A stretch of DNA of 64,000 nucleotides from the NCBI RefSeq assembly GCF_000224415.1, contig NZ_AFXQ01000003.1, positions 124,001 to 188,000 on the forward strand, written 5' to 3'. Below are positions 41,331 through 49,389 of this stretch, piece after piece. The DNA comes from Citricoccus sp. CH26A. GTDB taxonomy: Bacteria; Actinomycetota; Actinomycetes; Actinomycetales; Micrococcaceae. Under the pieces are notes generated by a model, which was not told the DNA's origin, did no database searches, and worked only from the letters and a program-made list of their open reading frames with translations. Made by a program: the position numbers and the translations under genes. The first letter of the stretch is position 1. Every line of letters starts with the position of its first letter.

Positions 41331-42553
41331 CGCAGCGGGTCGAACGGGGCGATCGCCGGGTCGGTCCGGCCGGTGAGGATCTGCTGGGCGAGCAGCTTGC
41401 CGGTGGCCGGGCCCAGCACGACGCCCCACATGCCGTGACCGCCGGCCACGAACACGCCGGGGGCGCGGGTGGCGCCCACGATCGGCAGTCCGTCCGGGGT
41501 CACCGGGCGCGAGCCGACCCACTCGTCCTGGCGGTGGTCCAGGTCCACCCCGGTCATCAGGTTCCGGGCCTGGTTGACGATCGCCTGGATCCGGCGGGGC
41601 TGCAGCGGCTCGTCGGGCCCGCGGAATTCCATGGTGCCGGCGATCCGGAACCGCCCCTGGTACGGGGTGCAGGCGATGCGCTGGAACGGCAGGTACACGG
41701 AGTGCCGCGCCGGCTGCTCGGTGGCCACCGTGAACGAGTAGCCGCGGCCGGCCTGGACGCGCACCTTCACGCCGAGGTCACGCACCAGCCTCGGCAGCCA
41801 GGCGCCGGTGGCCACGACCACCGCGTCCGCGCCCAGCGCCTCGCCCGTGGAGAGCACGACGCCCGGATGGGCCCCGCCGGTCGTGATCGAGGTGACCTCG
41901 GCGTCGGTGCGCAGGGTCCCGCCCCGGGCCACCACGGAGTCGGCCAGGGCCTGGACGAAGGGCCCGGGCTCGATGAACCGCTGGCCGTCCATGCGGTAGA
42001 CCACGCCGACCGCGTCGGAGAGCTGGGGGGCCAGCTCGCGGGGGTGCTCCACCCGCTCGAGCGGCACGTCCTGCCCGTGCCGGACGACGCCCTCCACCTC
42101 GCGCAGGAAGCCGGTGGCGTGGCGCTCCTCGGTGAACCCGACGATGAACGGCCCCTCGCGCGTCCACGAGTCCACCCCCGAGCCGGTCAGCTCGTCGAAG
42201 GCCTCCAGGGCCATCCGGTCGATCGGGGTCAGGGCCGCCATGGTCCGGTCCCAGGTCCGGTGGCTGGCGTGGGCCATGAACCGGGCGAAGAAGGACCACG
42301 TCGCCGGGTCCCAGCGGGCCGGGACGTGCAGGGCGGCGTCCGGGTCCAGCAGCGCGGTGGGGCCGTAGGTCCACAGCCCCGGCTCGGCGAGGGGGATGGT
42401 CTTGCCGGGGGAGAGCCAGCCGGCATTGCCCCACGAGGACCCGGCGGCCACGCCCTCCCGGTCCAGGACCGTGACGTCCACGCCCCGTTCCTGCAGATGC
42501 CAGGCCGTGCTGAGGCCCACGATTCCAGCGCCGATGACGAGTGCAGTGTTCAT
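41327..42553 (-). CDS. dadA: D-amino acid dehydrogenase-like FAD oxidoreductase
   Basis: 408 residues of the DAO fold. FAD-binding motif is ALVIGAGIVGLSTAWHL (residues 4-20) with an acidic end to strand 2 (VTVLDRE). The AGSSWGNAGWLSPGK segment and the C-terminal VGSRPVTPDGLPIVGAT and GGHGMWGVVLGPATGKLL match DadA small subunits, which oxidise D-amino acids to 2-oxo acids and pass electrons to quinone. It diverges from an Lrp-type regulator gene, the usual arrangement for amino acid-inducible catabolism. Exact substrate unproved; related proline or glycine oxidases are alternatives. Confidence 0.87.
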   Translation of the reverse strand: MNTALVIGAGIVGLSTAWHLQERGVDVTVLDREGVAAGSSWGNAGWLSPGKTIPLAEPGLWTYGPTALLDPDAALHVPARWDPATWSFFARFMAHASHRTWDRTMAALTPIDRMALEAFDELTGSGVDSWTREGPFIVGFTEERHATGFLREVEGVVRHGQDVPLERVEHPRELAPQLSDAVGVVYRMDGQRFIEPGPFVQALADSVVARGGTLRTDAEVTSITTGGAHPGVVLSTGEALGADAVVVATGAWLPRLVRDLGVKVRVQAGRGYSFTVATEQPARHSVYLPFQRIACTPYQGRFRIAGTMEFRGPDEPLQPRRIQAIVNQARNLMTGVDLDHRQDEWVGSRPVTPDGLPIVGATRAPGVFVAGGHGMWGVVLGPATGKLLAQQILTGRTDPAIAPFDPLR

Positions 42554-42599
42554 GCAGACCAGCGTGACAGATCTCACCTAGTCTGGGGGTGACAACGGC

Positions 42600-42636
42600 G
42601 GAATCCTCGCGTTCCGCCCAGAAATCGAAGGATTCC
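42600..42636 (+). promoter_or_regulatory. Inverted repeat covering the lrp ribosome site
   Basis: GGAATCC (42600-42606) and GGATTCC (42630-42636) are a 7-bp inverted repeat with centres 30 bp apart, about three helical turns. The right arm overlaps GAAGGA, the likely ribosome site. A TAGTCT hexamer lies at 42579-42584. It may be an Lrp operator for the dadA/lrp gap or an RNA hairpin. Confidence 0.4.
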
Positions 42637-42639
42637 ACC

Positions 42640-43089
42640 GTGCCCGACGAGATCGACCTGGCCCTGCTGCGGGTCCTGCAGCGCAGCGGGCGGATGCCCT
42701 TCAGCGAGCTGGCCACGCGGGTGGGGATCGCGGAGTCGACCTGCCACAAGCGGGTCCGGGCACTCGTGGCCTCCGGCGCCATCTCGGGCTTCCACGCCAC
42801 CGTGGACCCGGTGGTGCTGGGCCTGGGGCTCGAGGCGCTGATCTCGATCCGCCTGCACTCCCACGCCCGGGCCGGGCTCAAGCGGTTCCAGGACTACCTG
42901 GAGCGGTTGCCGGCCACGCAGCGCGTGTACTTCGTCTCCGGGGACCGGGACTTCCTGCTGCACGTGGCCGTGAAGGACGCCGCCGCCCTGCGCGCGCTGG
43001 TGTCCGAGACCCTGAGCGTGCGCGAGGAGGTGGCGGCCACGAACACCTCGGTCATCTTCGAGCACGCCCCGGGCCGGCTGGCGGACTGA
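42640..43089 (+). CDS. Lrp/AsnC family transcriptional regulator
   Basis: 149 residues. N-terminal winged helix: LALLRVLQRSGRMPFSELATRV then IAESTCHKRVRALVASG. C-terminal ligand-binding RAM domain: LGLEALISIRLH, VYFVSGDRDFLLHVAV, and a final FEHAPG. Start chosen as GTG 42640 because GAAGGA lies 7 nt upstream and the length is then normal; an earlier GTG (42589) adds 17 unconserved residues. It probably controls divergent dadA in response to an amino acid and may autoregulate. Its last 38 bp overlap the convergent menF gene. Confidence 0.9.
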   Translation: MPDEIDLALLRVLQRSGRMPFSELATRVGIAESTCHKRVRALVASGAISGFHATVDPVVLGLGLEALISIRLHSHARAGLKRFQDYLERLPATQRVYFVSGDRDFLLHVAVKDAAALRALVSETLSVREEVAATNTSVIFEHAPGRLAD

Positions 43090-44491
43090 GCTCGGACGGG
43101 ACGGCCCCGGCGCGCAGGCCCAGGGCCTGGAGCATGGGCCGCATCTTCGCGCCGGTCTCGGCCAGCTCGGCCGCCGGGTCCGAGGCGGCCACGATCCCGC
43201 AGCCGGCGTAGAGGCGCACCGTGTGCTCGTCCTCGACGACCGCCCCCCGCAGCGCGATGCCGAACTCGCCGTTGCCGTTGCCGTCCAGCCAGCCCACGGG
43301 GCCGGCGTAGAGGCCCCGGTCCAGGCCGTGGTCCTCGGCCTCGAGCCGGTGGATGAGCGCGGCGGCGGTGTCCCGCGGGGTGCCGCACACGGCCGCGGTG
43401 GGGTGCAGCACCTCGGTCAGCGCCAGGGCACCGGGCCCGGTGCGCCGTGCGCCGTCGGCACCCACCAGCCGGGCCGTGACGTCCGTGGCGAGGTGCCACA
43501 CGTTGGGCAGTTCCAGGACGAACGGCACCTCCGGGGCCTCGAGCGCCGTGGTGAAGGGCCGCAGCCGTTCCGTCAGGGAGTCGACGGCCAGGCGGTGCTC
43601 GTGACGCTGCTTGCGGTCCTCGACGAGGTGCTGGCGGGCGTGGTCGGCGCCGTCCGCGCCGGACGGCGCGCCGTCGCGGTCCAGGGTGCCGGCCAGCACG
43701 CGGGCCCGGGCCGTGTCGCCGTCCACCTTGACGAGCATCTCCGGCGTGGACCCGATGAGCCCGCCCACCGCGTAGGTCCAGCAGTCCCGGTACTGCTCCG
43801 TCAGGGTGCGCAGCACCTGCGGGACGTCGACGGCGCCGGTGACCACGGCGTCCCGGGCCAGGACGAGCTTCGTCAGCGCCCCCGCCTCGATCTCCCGCAC
43901 CCCGCGGGCGACGGCCTCGCGGTACCCGTCCGCGGAGATGACGCCCTCGGTGAGCTCGAGGGCGGCGCCGGCCGGCCGGGGGAGGACCGGGACCGCGAGC
44001 AGGGCGGCCAGCCGCTCCTCGGCCTCCCGGGCGTCGGGGCGCCAGCCGGCGGCCGCACGCGCCGCGTACTCGGGGGAGTTGAGGTCCACCTGCCAGGACA
44101 GCCTGGTCCGGCCTCCCGTGGACCCGACGACGAACTCGGGGACCACGAGGACCGAGTCGACGGGGCTGTCGTCGGCGAAGGCGAACGCGGCGAAGGCGAG
44201 GGGGGCACGGCGGGGCAGGCCGGCGTCGGGCAGGGAGGTCCGGGACGTGTCCGCGGCCTCCGCGGCCGTGGCGGCCATCCACCAGCGCCGGGCGGCGTCG
44301 AAGCGGCCGGGCCCGGTGGTGGTGAACCGGGCGGCGGTGCCGAGTCCGACCATCCCCTCCCCGAAGCGGATCCAGGCGCACTCGTCGCCGGAGACCAGCA
44401 GGTCCGCCAGGGCCGCGCCCCCGGGGACGGGGCGGGCGGAGGTGACGGACGCCAGTCGCGGTGCGGGCGCCCCAATACCGGGGGTGTTCAT
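43052..44491 (-). CDS. menF: Isochorismate synthase
   Basis: 479 residues. It converts chorismate to isochorismate, the first committed menaquinone step. The chorismate-binding domain begins near residue 200 (ADGYREAVARGVREIEAGALTK) with KLVLARD, GSTPEMLVKV, AGTLDRDG and the late HPTAAVCGTPRDTA and YAGPVGWLDGNGNGEF segments with acidic Mg ligands. A DhbC/EntC-type siderophore role is possible by family, but menD and menC nearby favour menaquinone. Minus-strand TAGGCT lies 9 nt before the ATG, close to the leaderless spacing. Confidence 0.9.
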   Translation of the reverse strand: MNTPGIGAPAPRLASVTSARPVPGGAALADLLVSGDECAWIRFGEGMVGLGTAARFTTTGPGRFDAARRWWMAATAAEAADTSRTSLPDAGLPRRAPLAFAAFAFADDSPVDSVLVVPEFVVGSTGGRTRLSWQVDLNSPEYAARAAAGWRPDAREAEERLAALLAVPVLPRPAGAALELTEGVISADGYREAVARGVREIEAGALTKLVLARDAVVTGAVDVPQVLRTLTEQYRDCWTYAVGGLIGSTPEMLVKVDGDTARARVLAGTLDRDGAPSGADGADHARQHLVEDRKQRHEHRLAVDSLTERLRPFTTALEAPEVPFVLELPNVWHLATDVTARLVGADGARRTGPGALALTEVLHPTAAVCGTPRDTAAALIHRLEAEDHGLDRGLYAGPVGWLDGNGNGEFGIALRGAVVEDEHTVRLYAGCGIVAASDPAAELAETGAKMRPMLQALGLRAGAVPSELSPPAGPGRARR

Positions 44492-44534
44492 GACCCGTCA
44501 AGCCTACCGGCCCGGCAGGGGCCGGGCGGTCTGG

Positions 44535-44540
44535 GAGAAT
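44535..44540 (+). promoter_or_regulatory. Putative leaderless -10 element of the MenJ-like gene
   Basis: GAGAAT followed by 6 nt and GTG at 44547. It fixes the start of a frame that is open far upstream. Confidence 0.4.
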
Positions 44541-44546
44541 GGCCGG

Positions 44547-45866
44547 GTGGAATCTGCAACGAGAACCCGGGTACTGATCGCCGGGGGCGGCCCGGCCGGG
44601 GCGACGGCGGCCTGGCACCTGGCGAGGGCCGGCGTCGAGGTCATCGTCCTGGAGAAGACCGCCTACCCGCGGGAGAAGGTCTGCGGGGACGGGCTGACGC
44701 CGCAGGCGGTGCGCGAGATGAACCTGATGGGCCTCGCCCACGCCCCCGAGGACGGCTGGCAGCACATCCGGGGCCTGCGGCTGGTGGCCGGGGGCCGCGC
44801 CGTGGAGGTGCCCTGGCCCCAGACCGACACCTGGCCGGACTACGCCCTGGTGCGCACCCGCAACGACTTCGACGAACTGCTCGCCGCCCACGCGCGCGCC
44901 GCAGGCGCCACCATCCTGGAGCGCCACTCGGTGAGCTCGGTGCTGCGGGACGGGGCCGGCACCGTGACCGGGCTGCGCGCCGACCTGCTGGACGGACGGG
45001 GCCGGAAGACCGGCGAGTCCCGCGACTTCCACGCCGACGTGGTGATCGCCGCGGACGGCAACTCGACCCGAACCGCCGTCTCGGCCGGGCTGTCCAAGCG
45101 GGACGACCGGCCCATGGGCGTGGCCGTGCGCGCCTACTACTCCTCCCCGCGCCACGACGACGAGTGGATGGAGTCCTGGCTGCAGCTCCCGGACGCGGAC
45201 GGCAACCTGCTGCCCGGTTACGGCTGGCTGTTCCCCCTGGGGGACGGCACCGTCAACGTGGGGCTCGGCATCCTGGACACCTCCCCGCAGTTCGGCAAGC
45301 TCGACTACCGCGCCATCCTCAAGGACTGGAGCGGGGCCCTGACCGAGACGTGGGGGCTGAGCGAACAGACCCGTGAGTCGAGGATCCTGGGCGCGGCCCT
45401 GCCGATGGGCTTCAACCGCACCCCGCAGCACGTGCCCGGGATGCTGCTGGTGGGGGACTCGGCCGGCATGGTCTCCCCCTTCAACGGGGAGGGCATCTCC
45501 TTCGCCATGGAGGCCGCGCGGCTGGCCGCGGACGTCACGGTGAGCGCCCTGCGGCGCGCCAGGCCGGCCGGCCGGGAGGCCGAGCTCGCCCGGTACCCGC
45601 TGCTCACCCACGAGACGTGGGGCGGGCACTTCGCCCTGGGGTCCTCGTTCGCCCGGCTCATCGGCCACCCCGCCGTGCTCAGGGCCGCCCTGGCCGCGGG
45701 CATGCGGACACCGGCGATGCTGCGCCGGGTGGTGCAGGTGATGGCGAACCTGGTGGACGCGGACGGCACCGCGCCGGTGGACCGGCTGGTGCGGCTGCTG
45801 GAGTCCGCGGTCCCGGCGGCCACCACGCTGGGGCCCGATGCCTCCCGCGAGGTGAAGGTTGGATAG
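44547..45866 (+). CDS. Geranylgeranyl reductase family FAD oxidoreductase (MenJ-like)
   Basis: 439 residues. FAD site: VLIAGGGPAGATAAWHL (G13-x-G15-x-x-G18), then YPREKVCGDGLTPQAV, the Cys-containing substrate loop of geranylgeranyl reductases, and LLVGDSAGMVSPFNGEGI with the second FAD motif. In mycobacteria the homologue MenJ saturates one isoprene unit of menaquinone and lies beside a polyprenyl synthase gene, exactly as here. So partial side-chain saturation (a dihydromenaquinone) is expected. The frame extends far upstream but only mirrors menF. Archaeal-type lipid reduction is an unlikely alternative. Confidence 0.87.
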   Translation: MESATRTRVLIAGGGPAGATAAWHLARAGVEVIVLEKTAYPREKVCGDGLTPQAVREMNLMGLAHAPEDGWQHIRGLRLVAGGRAVEVPWPQTDTWPDYALVRTRNDFDELLAAHARAAGATILERHSVSSVLRDGAGTVTGLRADLLDGRGRKTGESRDFHADVVIAADGNSTRTAVSAGLSKRDDRPMGVAVRAYYSSPRHDDEWMESWLQLPDADGNLLPGYGWLFPLGDGTVNVGLGILDTSPQFGKLDYRAILKDWSGALTETWGLSEQTRESRILGAALPMGFNRTPQHVPGMLLVGDSAGMVSPFNGEGISFAMEAARLAADVTVSALRRARPAGREAELARYPLLTHETWGGHFALGSSFARLIGHPAVLRAALAAGMRTPAMLRRVVQVMANLVDADGTAPVDRLVRLLESAVPAATTLGPDASREVKVG

Positions 45867-45869
45867 GCT
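45864..45869 (+). promoter_or_regulatory. Putative leaderless -10 element of the polyprenyl synthase gene
   Basis: TAGGCT overlaps the stop codon of the MenJ-like gene and is followed by 6 nt and GTG at 45876. Confidence 0.5.
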
Positions 45870-45875
45870 GTCCCG

Positions 45876-46946
45876 GTGACCTCTCCTGAACCCGACGTCT
45901 CCGTGGGCAGCCTCGCGCTGCCACCCGGCTTCGAGCGCCTGGCCGAGAACGGCGAGCTGCTGGCCACGGTGGCGACCGCCCTGGACCGGGTCGAGCAGGA
46001 GCTCGCCGAGGCCGTGGCGAACGCCGACCAGCTGGCCGACCTGACCAGCCGCCACCTGCTGGAGGCCGGTGGCAAGCGCGTCCGTCCCCTGCTGACCGTC
46101 CTGTCCTCCCTGCTGGGCGACCCCGGCGTCGGCACCGGGCAGGTCGGCGAGGTGTCCGCGGCGGTCCGCTCGGCCGCCGTCGTGATGGAACTGACGCACC
46201 TGGCCACCCTGTACCACGACGACGTCATGGACGAGGCGCCCGTGCGCCGCGGGGCACCGGCCGCCCACGAGCTGTGGGGCAACTCCGTGGCCATCCTGGC
46301 CGGGGACCTGATCTTCGCCCGCGCCTCGCAGCTGATGGCCTCGCTCGGGCCCGAGGCCGTGGCCATCCAGGCCCGCACCTTCGAGCGGCTCGTGATGGGC
46401 CAGCTGTGGGAGACCGTGGGCCCGCAACAGGACCAGGACCCCCTCGAGCACTACCTCCGCGTGATCTCCGGCAAGACCGGGTCGCTCATCGCCGCGGCCG
46501 GCCGCCTGGGCGCCTTCTTCGGCGGCGCCGACGAGGCCACCGTGGACACGCTGGAGGACTACGGCGAGAAGGTCGGCATGGCCTTCCAGCTGGCCGACGA
46601 CGTGATCGACCTGACCAGCGCCTCGGACACCTCGGGCAAGGTCCCCGGCACCGACCTCAAGGAGCGGGTGCCCACCCTGCCGGTGCTGCTGCTGCGCCAG
46701 GAGGCCGCCCGCGGGGACGCCGCGGCCCGGTCCGCACTGGAGCTGGTGGACGGGCCGCTGGACACGGACGACCAGCTGGTCGCCGCCGTCGCCGCCGTGT
46801 CCGCGCACCCGGTGATCGAGTCCGCGTGGGAGATCACCCGCGGCTGGGCCGACGACGCCCGTGCCGCCCTGGCCCCCCTGCCGGACTCGCCCGTCAAGGA
46901 CGCCCTCGAGGCCTTCGCCGACTACGTGGTCCGCCGCGACGCCTGA
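45876..46946 (+). CDS. Polyprenyl diphosphate synthase (menaquinone side chain)
   Basis: 356 residues, all-helical prenyltransferase fold. First Asp-rich motif is YHDDVMDEAPVRRG (D115, D116, D119), second is FQLADDVIDLTS; GGKRVRPLL and GKTGSLIAAAGRLGA are further family blocks. It extends FPP or GPP with isopentenyl diphosphate; product length (C35-C45) is set by residues before the first motif and cannot be read off safely. It follows the MenJ-like gene and would provide the prenyl donor for MenA. Its 3' end overlaps the convergent HIT gene by 25 bp. Confidence 0.92.
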   Translation: MTSPEPDVSVGSLALPPGFERLAENGELLATVATALDRVEQELAEAVANADQLADLTSRHLLEAGGKRVRPLLTVLSSLLGDPGVGTGQVGEVSAAVRSAAVVMELTHLATLYHDDVMDEAPVRRGAPAAHELWGNSVAILAGDLIFARASQLMASLGPEAVAIQARTFERLVMGQLWETVGPQQDQDPLEHYLRVISGKTGSLIAAAGRLGAFFGGADEATVDTLEDYGEKVGMAFQLADDVIDLTSASDTSGKVPGTDLKERVPTLPVLLLRQEAARGDAAARSALELVDGPLDTDDQLVAAVAAVSAHPVIESAWEITRGWADDARAALAPLPDSPVKDALEAFADYVVRRDA

Positions 46947-47419
46947 GCCAGGACGTCCTCCAGGGTGATGGCGAGCTCCCGGGCCTTCAGGGCCCGGACC
47001 TCCGGCTCGACGGCGTGCCGCATCTGGCGGTAGAGCATGTCGTCACTCCAGCGCGGGAACACGTGCAGGTGGTAGTGCCACACGTGCTGGTTCCCGGCCG
47101 GCTCGTTGTGCTGGCGGGTGGAGATGCCCTCCGGCCCCCAGGCCCGCTTCATGGCCAGGGCGACGTGGCGGGCCATCAGCGCGATCCTCTGCAGCACGTG
47201 GTCCGGGAGCTCGTAGAGCGTCTCGTAGTGCCGGGCCGGGGAGATCATCGCGTGCCCCTCGTACGGTCCGAAGCCGTCCACGGCGATGAACACGATCACG
47301 TCCTCGTCCTGGTAGACGAGGTCCTCGAGCTCGCAGCGGTTGTCCGGGTCGGACACGTCGCCGTTGACCAGGCCGCAGAACGGGCAGACATACCCTTCGG
47401 GGGCGTGGGACGGGATCAC
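46922..47419 (-). CDS. HIT family protein with zinc-binding CPFC
   Basis: 165 residues. The histidine triad is HVWHYHLHVFP (H-phi-H-phi-H); an N-terminal YVCPFCGLVNG with a later Cys (DNRCELED) suggests a structural zinc site as in many bacterial HIT hydrolases. Such proteins split nucleoside phosphoramidates or dinucleotides; substrate unknown. GTG start overlaps the stop of the second SUKH-like gene by 4 nt, so the two are coupled. Confidence 0.88.
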   Translation of the reverse strand: MIPSHAPEGYVCPFCGLVNGDVSDPDNRCELEDLVYQDEDVIVFIAVDGFGPYEGHAMISPARHYETLYELPDHVLQRIALMARHVALAMKRAWGPEGISTRQHNEPAGNQHVWHYHLHVFPRWSDDMLYRQMRHAVEPEVRALKARELAITLEDVLAQASRRTT

Positions 47420-47895
47420 GCGTCCTCGCCCTCCTCCTCGAAGGTCCACTCCAGCAGGTCCAGGGTGAACTCGCTGAAGGTGCCGCCCTCGCAGCTCCAC
47501 TCGCCGTGCTCCTCGTCCGCCCCGGTGGTGCGGCGCCAGACCAGCGGGTCCGGCAGGGAGACGTCCGCGACCGGCAGCCCCCAGACGGTGCTCTCCTCGG
47601 CATCCTCCAGGAACATCAGGTACCCGTCCCGCACGTCCAGTTCGTCGGCGTCCCAGAAGAAGTGCCCCGTCTCCAGCAGGTCCGGGCAGTTGCCCAGGGC
47701 CTGGTGGAACTCGTAGAGCGCCAGCGGGACGCGGAAGGTGCCGCCGGCGGCCTGCGCGGCCTGCCCGGCGGGCGAGGCGGACAGCAGGGCGTCCAGTTCA
47801 CCGGCCTCCAGGCCGTCCTCGGGTGACCACGGGGTGTCCAGGTGGGCGGGGACGAGGTCCTTGAAGCGGGCGAGGAAGAGGGGTTCGGCAGACAT
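47416..47895 (-). CDS. SUKH-like hypothetical protein
   Basis: 159 residues, acidic, soluble. Segments PLALYEFHQALGN, GYLMFLEDAEESTVWGLPV, LPDPLVWRR and GTFSEFTLDLLEW follow the strand order of SMI1/KNR4 (SUKH) proteins, with the usual E-E-x-x-V-W-G and DPxV features. It is translationally coupled to the HIT gene. No toxin gene is adjacent. ATG 47895 fits the TAGACT hexamer 7 nt upstream; the spacer also contains GAGGA. Family call is tentative. Confidence 0.6.
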   Translation of the reverse strand: MSAEPLFLARFKDLVPAHLDTPWSPEDGLEAGELDALLSASPAGQAAQAAGGTFRVPLALYEFHQALGNCPDLLETGHFFWDADELDVRDGYLMFLEDAEESTVWGLPVADVSLPDPLVWRRTTGADEEHGEWSCEGGTFSEFTLDLLEWTFEEEGEDA

Positions 47896-47902
47896 GGTCC
47901 TC

Positions 47903-47908
47903 AGTCTA
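47903..47908 (-). promoter_or_regulatory. Putative leaderless -10 element of the second SUKH-like gene
   Basis: Minus-strand TAGACT, 7 nt before ATG 47895. Confidence 0.45.
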
Positions 47909-47985
47909 GGCTCCGGCCCCGATCGGCCGGTCCCGGGCCGGGATGCCGTGGAGCCCCGCCCTATCTCTGCCGTGGGAGGCGCCAC

Positions 47986-47991
47986 TACGCT
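47986..47991 (+). promoter_or_regulatory. Putative leaderless -10 element of gabT
   Basis: TACGCT followed by 7 nt and ATG at 47999. It is in the 103-nt divergent gap with the SUKH-like gene. Confidence 0.45.
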
Positions 47992-47998
47992 CGTCGTC

Positions 47999-49354
47999 AT
48001 GACCATCGAGTACCGCCTGGACCAGCAGCGCACCCTGACCACCGACCTGCCGGGCCCGCGCTCCGCGGCCCTGGCCGCCCGTCGCGAGCGGGTGGTGGCC
48101 GCCGGGGTGTCCTCCGGACAGCCGTTCTACGTCCAGGACGCCGACGGCGGGATCCTCGTGGACGTGGACGGCAACGCGTTCATCGACCTCGGGTCCGGCA
48201 TCGCCGTGACGAGCGTCGGCGCCTCGGCCCCCGCCGTGGTCGAGGGCGTGCGGGAGCAGGTCGGGCACTTCACCCACACCTGCTTCATGGTCTCGCCCTA
48301 CGAGGGGTACGTGGCCGTCTGCGAGGCCCTGGTCGAGTTGAGCCCGGGGGACCACGCCAAGAAGGCCGTGCTGTTCAACTCGGGTGCGGAGGCCGTGGAG
48401 AACGCCGTCAAGATCGCCCGCATCGCCACCGGCCGCTCCGCCGTCGTGGCCTTCGACCACGGCTACCACGGCCGGACCAACCTCACGATGGCCCTCACCG
48501 CCAAGAACACACCCTACAAGGGCGGGGACGGGACGACGTTCGGCCCCTTCGCCCCGGAGGTCTACCGGGCCCCGATGAGCTATCCGTTCCGCGAGGAGAA
48601 TCCGCAGACCACCGGCCGCGAGGCCGCGGAGCGCGCGATCCGGATGATGCAGAGCCAGGTCGGCGGCCGGAACATCGCGGCGATCGTCATCGAACCGGTC
48701 CAGGGCGAGGGCGGGTTCATCGTCCCGGCCCCCGGTTTCCTGCCGCGACTGGCCGAGTACGCCCGCGAACAGGGCATCGTGTTGATCGCCGACGAGGTCC
48801 AGACGGGGTTCTGCCGCACCGGGGCGTGGTTCGCCGCGGAGCACGAGGGGATCGTCCCGGACCTCATCACCGTGGCCAAGGGCATGGCCGGAGGCCTGCC
48901 GCTGGCCGGCGTGGTGGGCCGGGCCGAACTGCTGGACGCCGTCCACGGCGGTGGCCTGGGCGGCACCTACGGCGGCAACCCGGTGGCCTGCGCGGCCGCC
49001 CTCGGCGCGATCGCCACCATGCGCCAGGAGGACCTGAGCGGCCGGGCCCGGCGGATCGAGCAGATCGTCCGTCCCCGCCTGGAGGCCCTGGCCGCCCAGA
49101 CGGGCGTCATCGGGGACGTCCGCGGCCGCGGCGCCATGCTCGCCCTGGAGTTCGTGCGGCCCGGCACCCGCGAGCCGGACGCGGAGATCGTGCAGGGGAT
49201 CATCGCCGGCTGCCGGTCCCAGGGCGTGGTGATCCTCAGCGCCGGGACCTACGGCAACGTCGTCCGGCTGCTGCCGCCGCTGGTGATCGGCGAGGACCTG
49301 CTGCTCGAGGCGATGGACGTGGTCGAGGCGGTCGTCCGCGACGCCGCGGGGTGA
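47999..49354 (+). CDS. gabT: 4-aminobutyrate aminotransferase
   Basis: 451 residues of class III PLP aminotransferases. Blocks: DGNAFIDLGSGIAVTSVG, FNSGAEAVENAVKIAR, FDHGYHGRTNLTMALT, EPVQGEGGFIVP, IADEVQTGFCRTG and the PLP Lys in TVAKGMAGGLPLAGV. GABA-2-oxoglutarate transamination is the best fit (VQGEGGF and GFCRTGAWFA), though related omega-amino acid or diamine enzymes cannot be excluded. No succinate-semialdehyde dehydrogenase gene adjoins it. Its stop lies in the left arm of a terminator hairpin. Confidence 0.88.
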   Translation: MTIEYRLDQQRTLTTDLPGPRSAALAARRERVVAAGVSSGQPFYVQDADGGILVDVDGNAFIDLGSGIAVTSVGASAPAVVEGVREQVGHFTHTCFMVSPYEGYVAVCEALVELSPGDHAKKAVLFNSGAEAVENAVKIARIATGRSAVVAFDHGYHGRTNLTMALTAKNTPYKGGDGTTFGPFAPEVYRAPMSYPFREENPQTTGREAAERAIRMMQSQVGGRNIAAIVIEPVQGEGGFIVPAPGFLPRLAEYAREQGIVLIADEVQTGFCRTGAWFAAEHEGIVPDLITVAKGMAGGLPLAGVVGRAELLDAVHGGGLGGTYGGNPVACAAALGAIATMRQEDLSGRARRIEQIVRPRLEALAAQTGVIGDVRGRGAMLALEFVRPGTREPDAEIVQGIIAGCRSQGVVILSAGTYGNVVRLLPPLVIGEDLLLEAMDVVEAVVRDAAG

Positions 49355-49389
49355 TCCCCGCCCGGGCTGTCCGGGCCCGGGATCACCCC
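49348..49389. terminator. Bidirectional terminator between gabT and the RarD-like gene
   Basis: Outer 11-bp stem (49348-49358 with 49379-49389) plus an inner 6-bp stem (49360-49365 with 49371-49376) and a 5-nt loop. The gabT TGA and the convergent RarD-like TGA each lie inside one arm. Confidence 0.8.

Noticed and set aside
37053-41522. Very long minus-strand open frame opposite phoX and menD
   Set aside because: It is antisense to two well-recognised genes, has Val/Gly/His-rich composition and no recognisable motif. GC-rich codon bias creates such shadows.
43052-44491. Siderophore-type isochorismate synthase (DhbC/EntC)
   Set aside because: No other siderophore genes nearby, whereas menD, menC and the prenyl side-chain genes are close.
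46922-47895. Toxin-antitoxin interpretation of the HIT and SUKH-like pair
   Set aside because: The HIT protein has an ordinary hydrolase motif and zinc site and nothing suggests toxicity; translational coupling alone is not enough.
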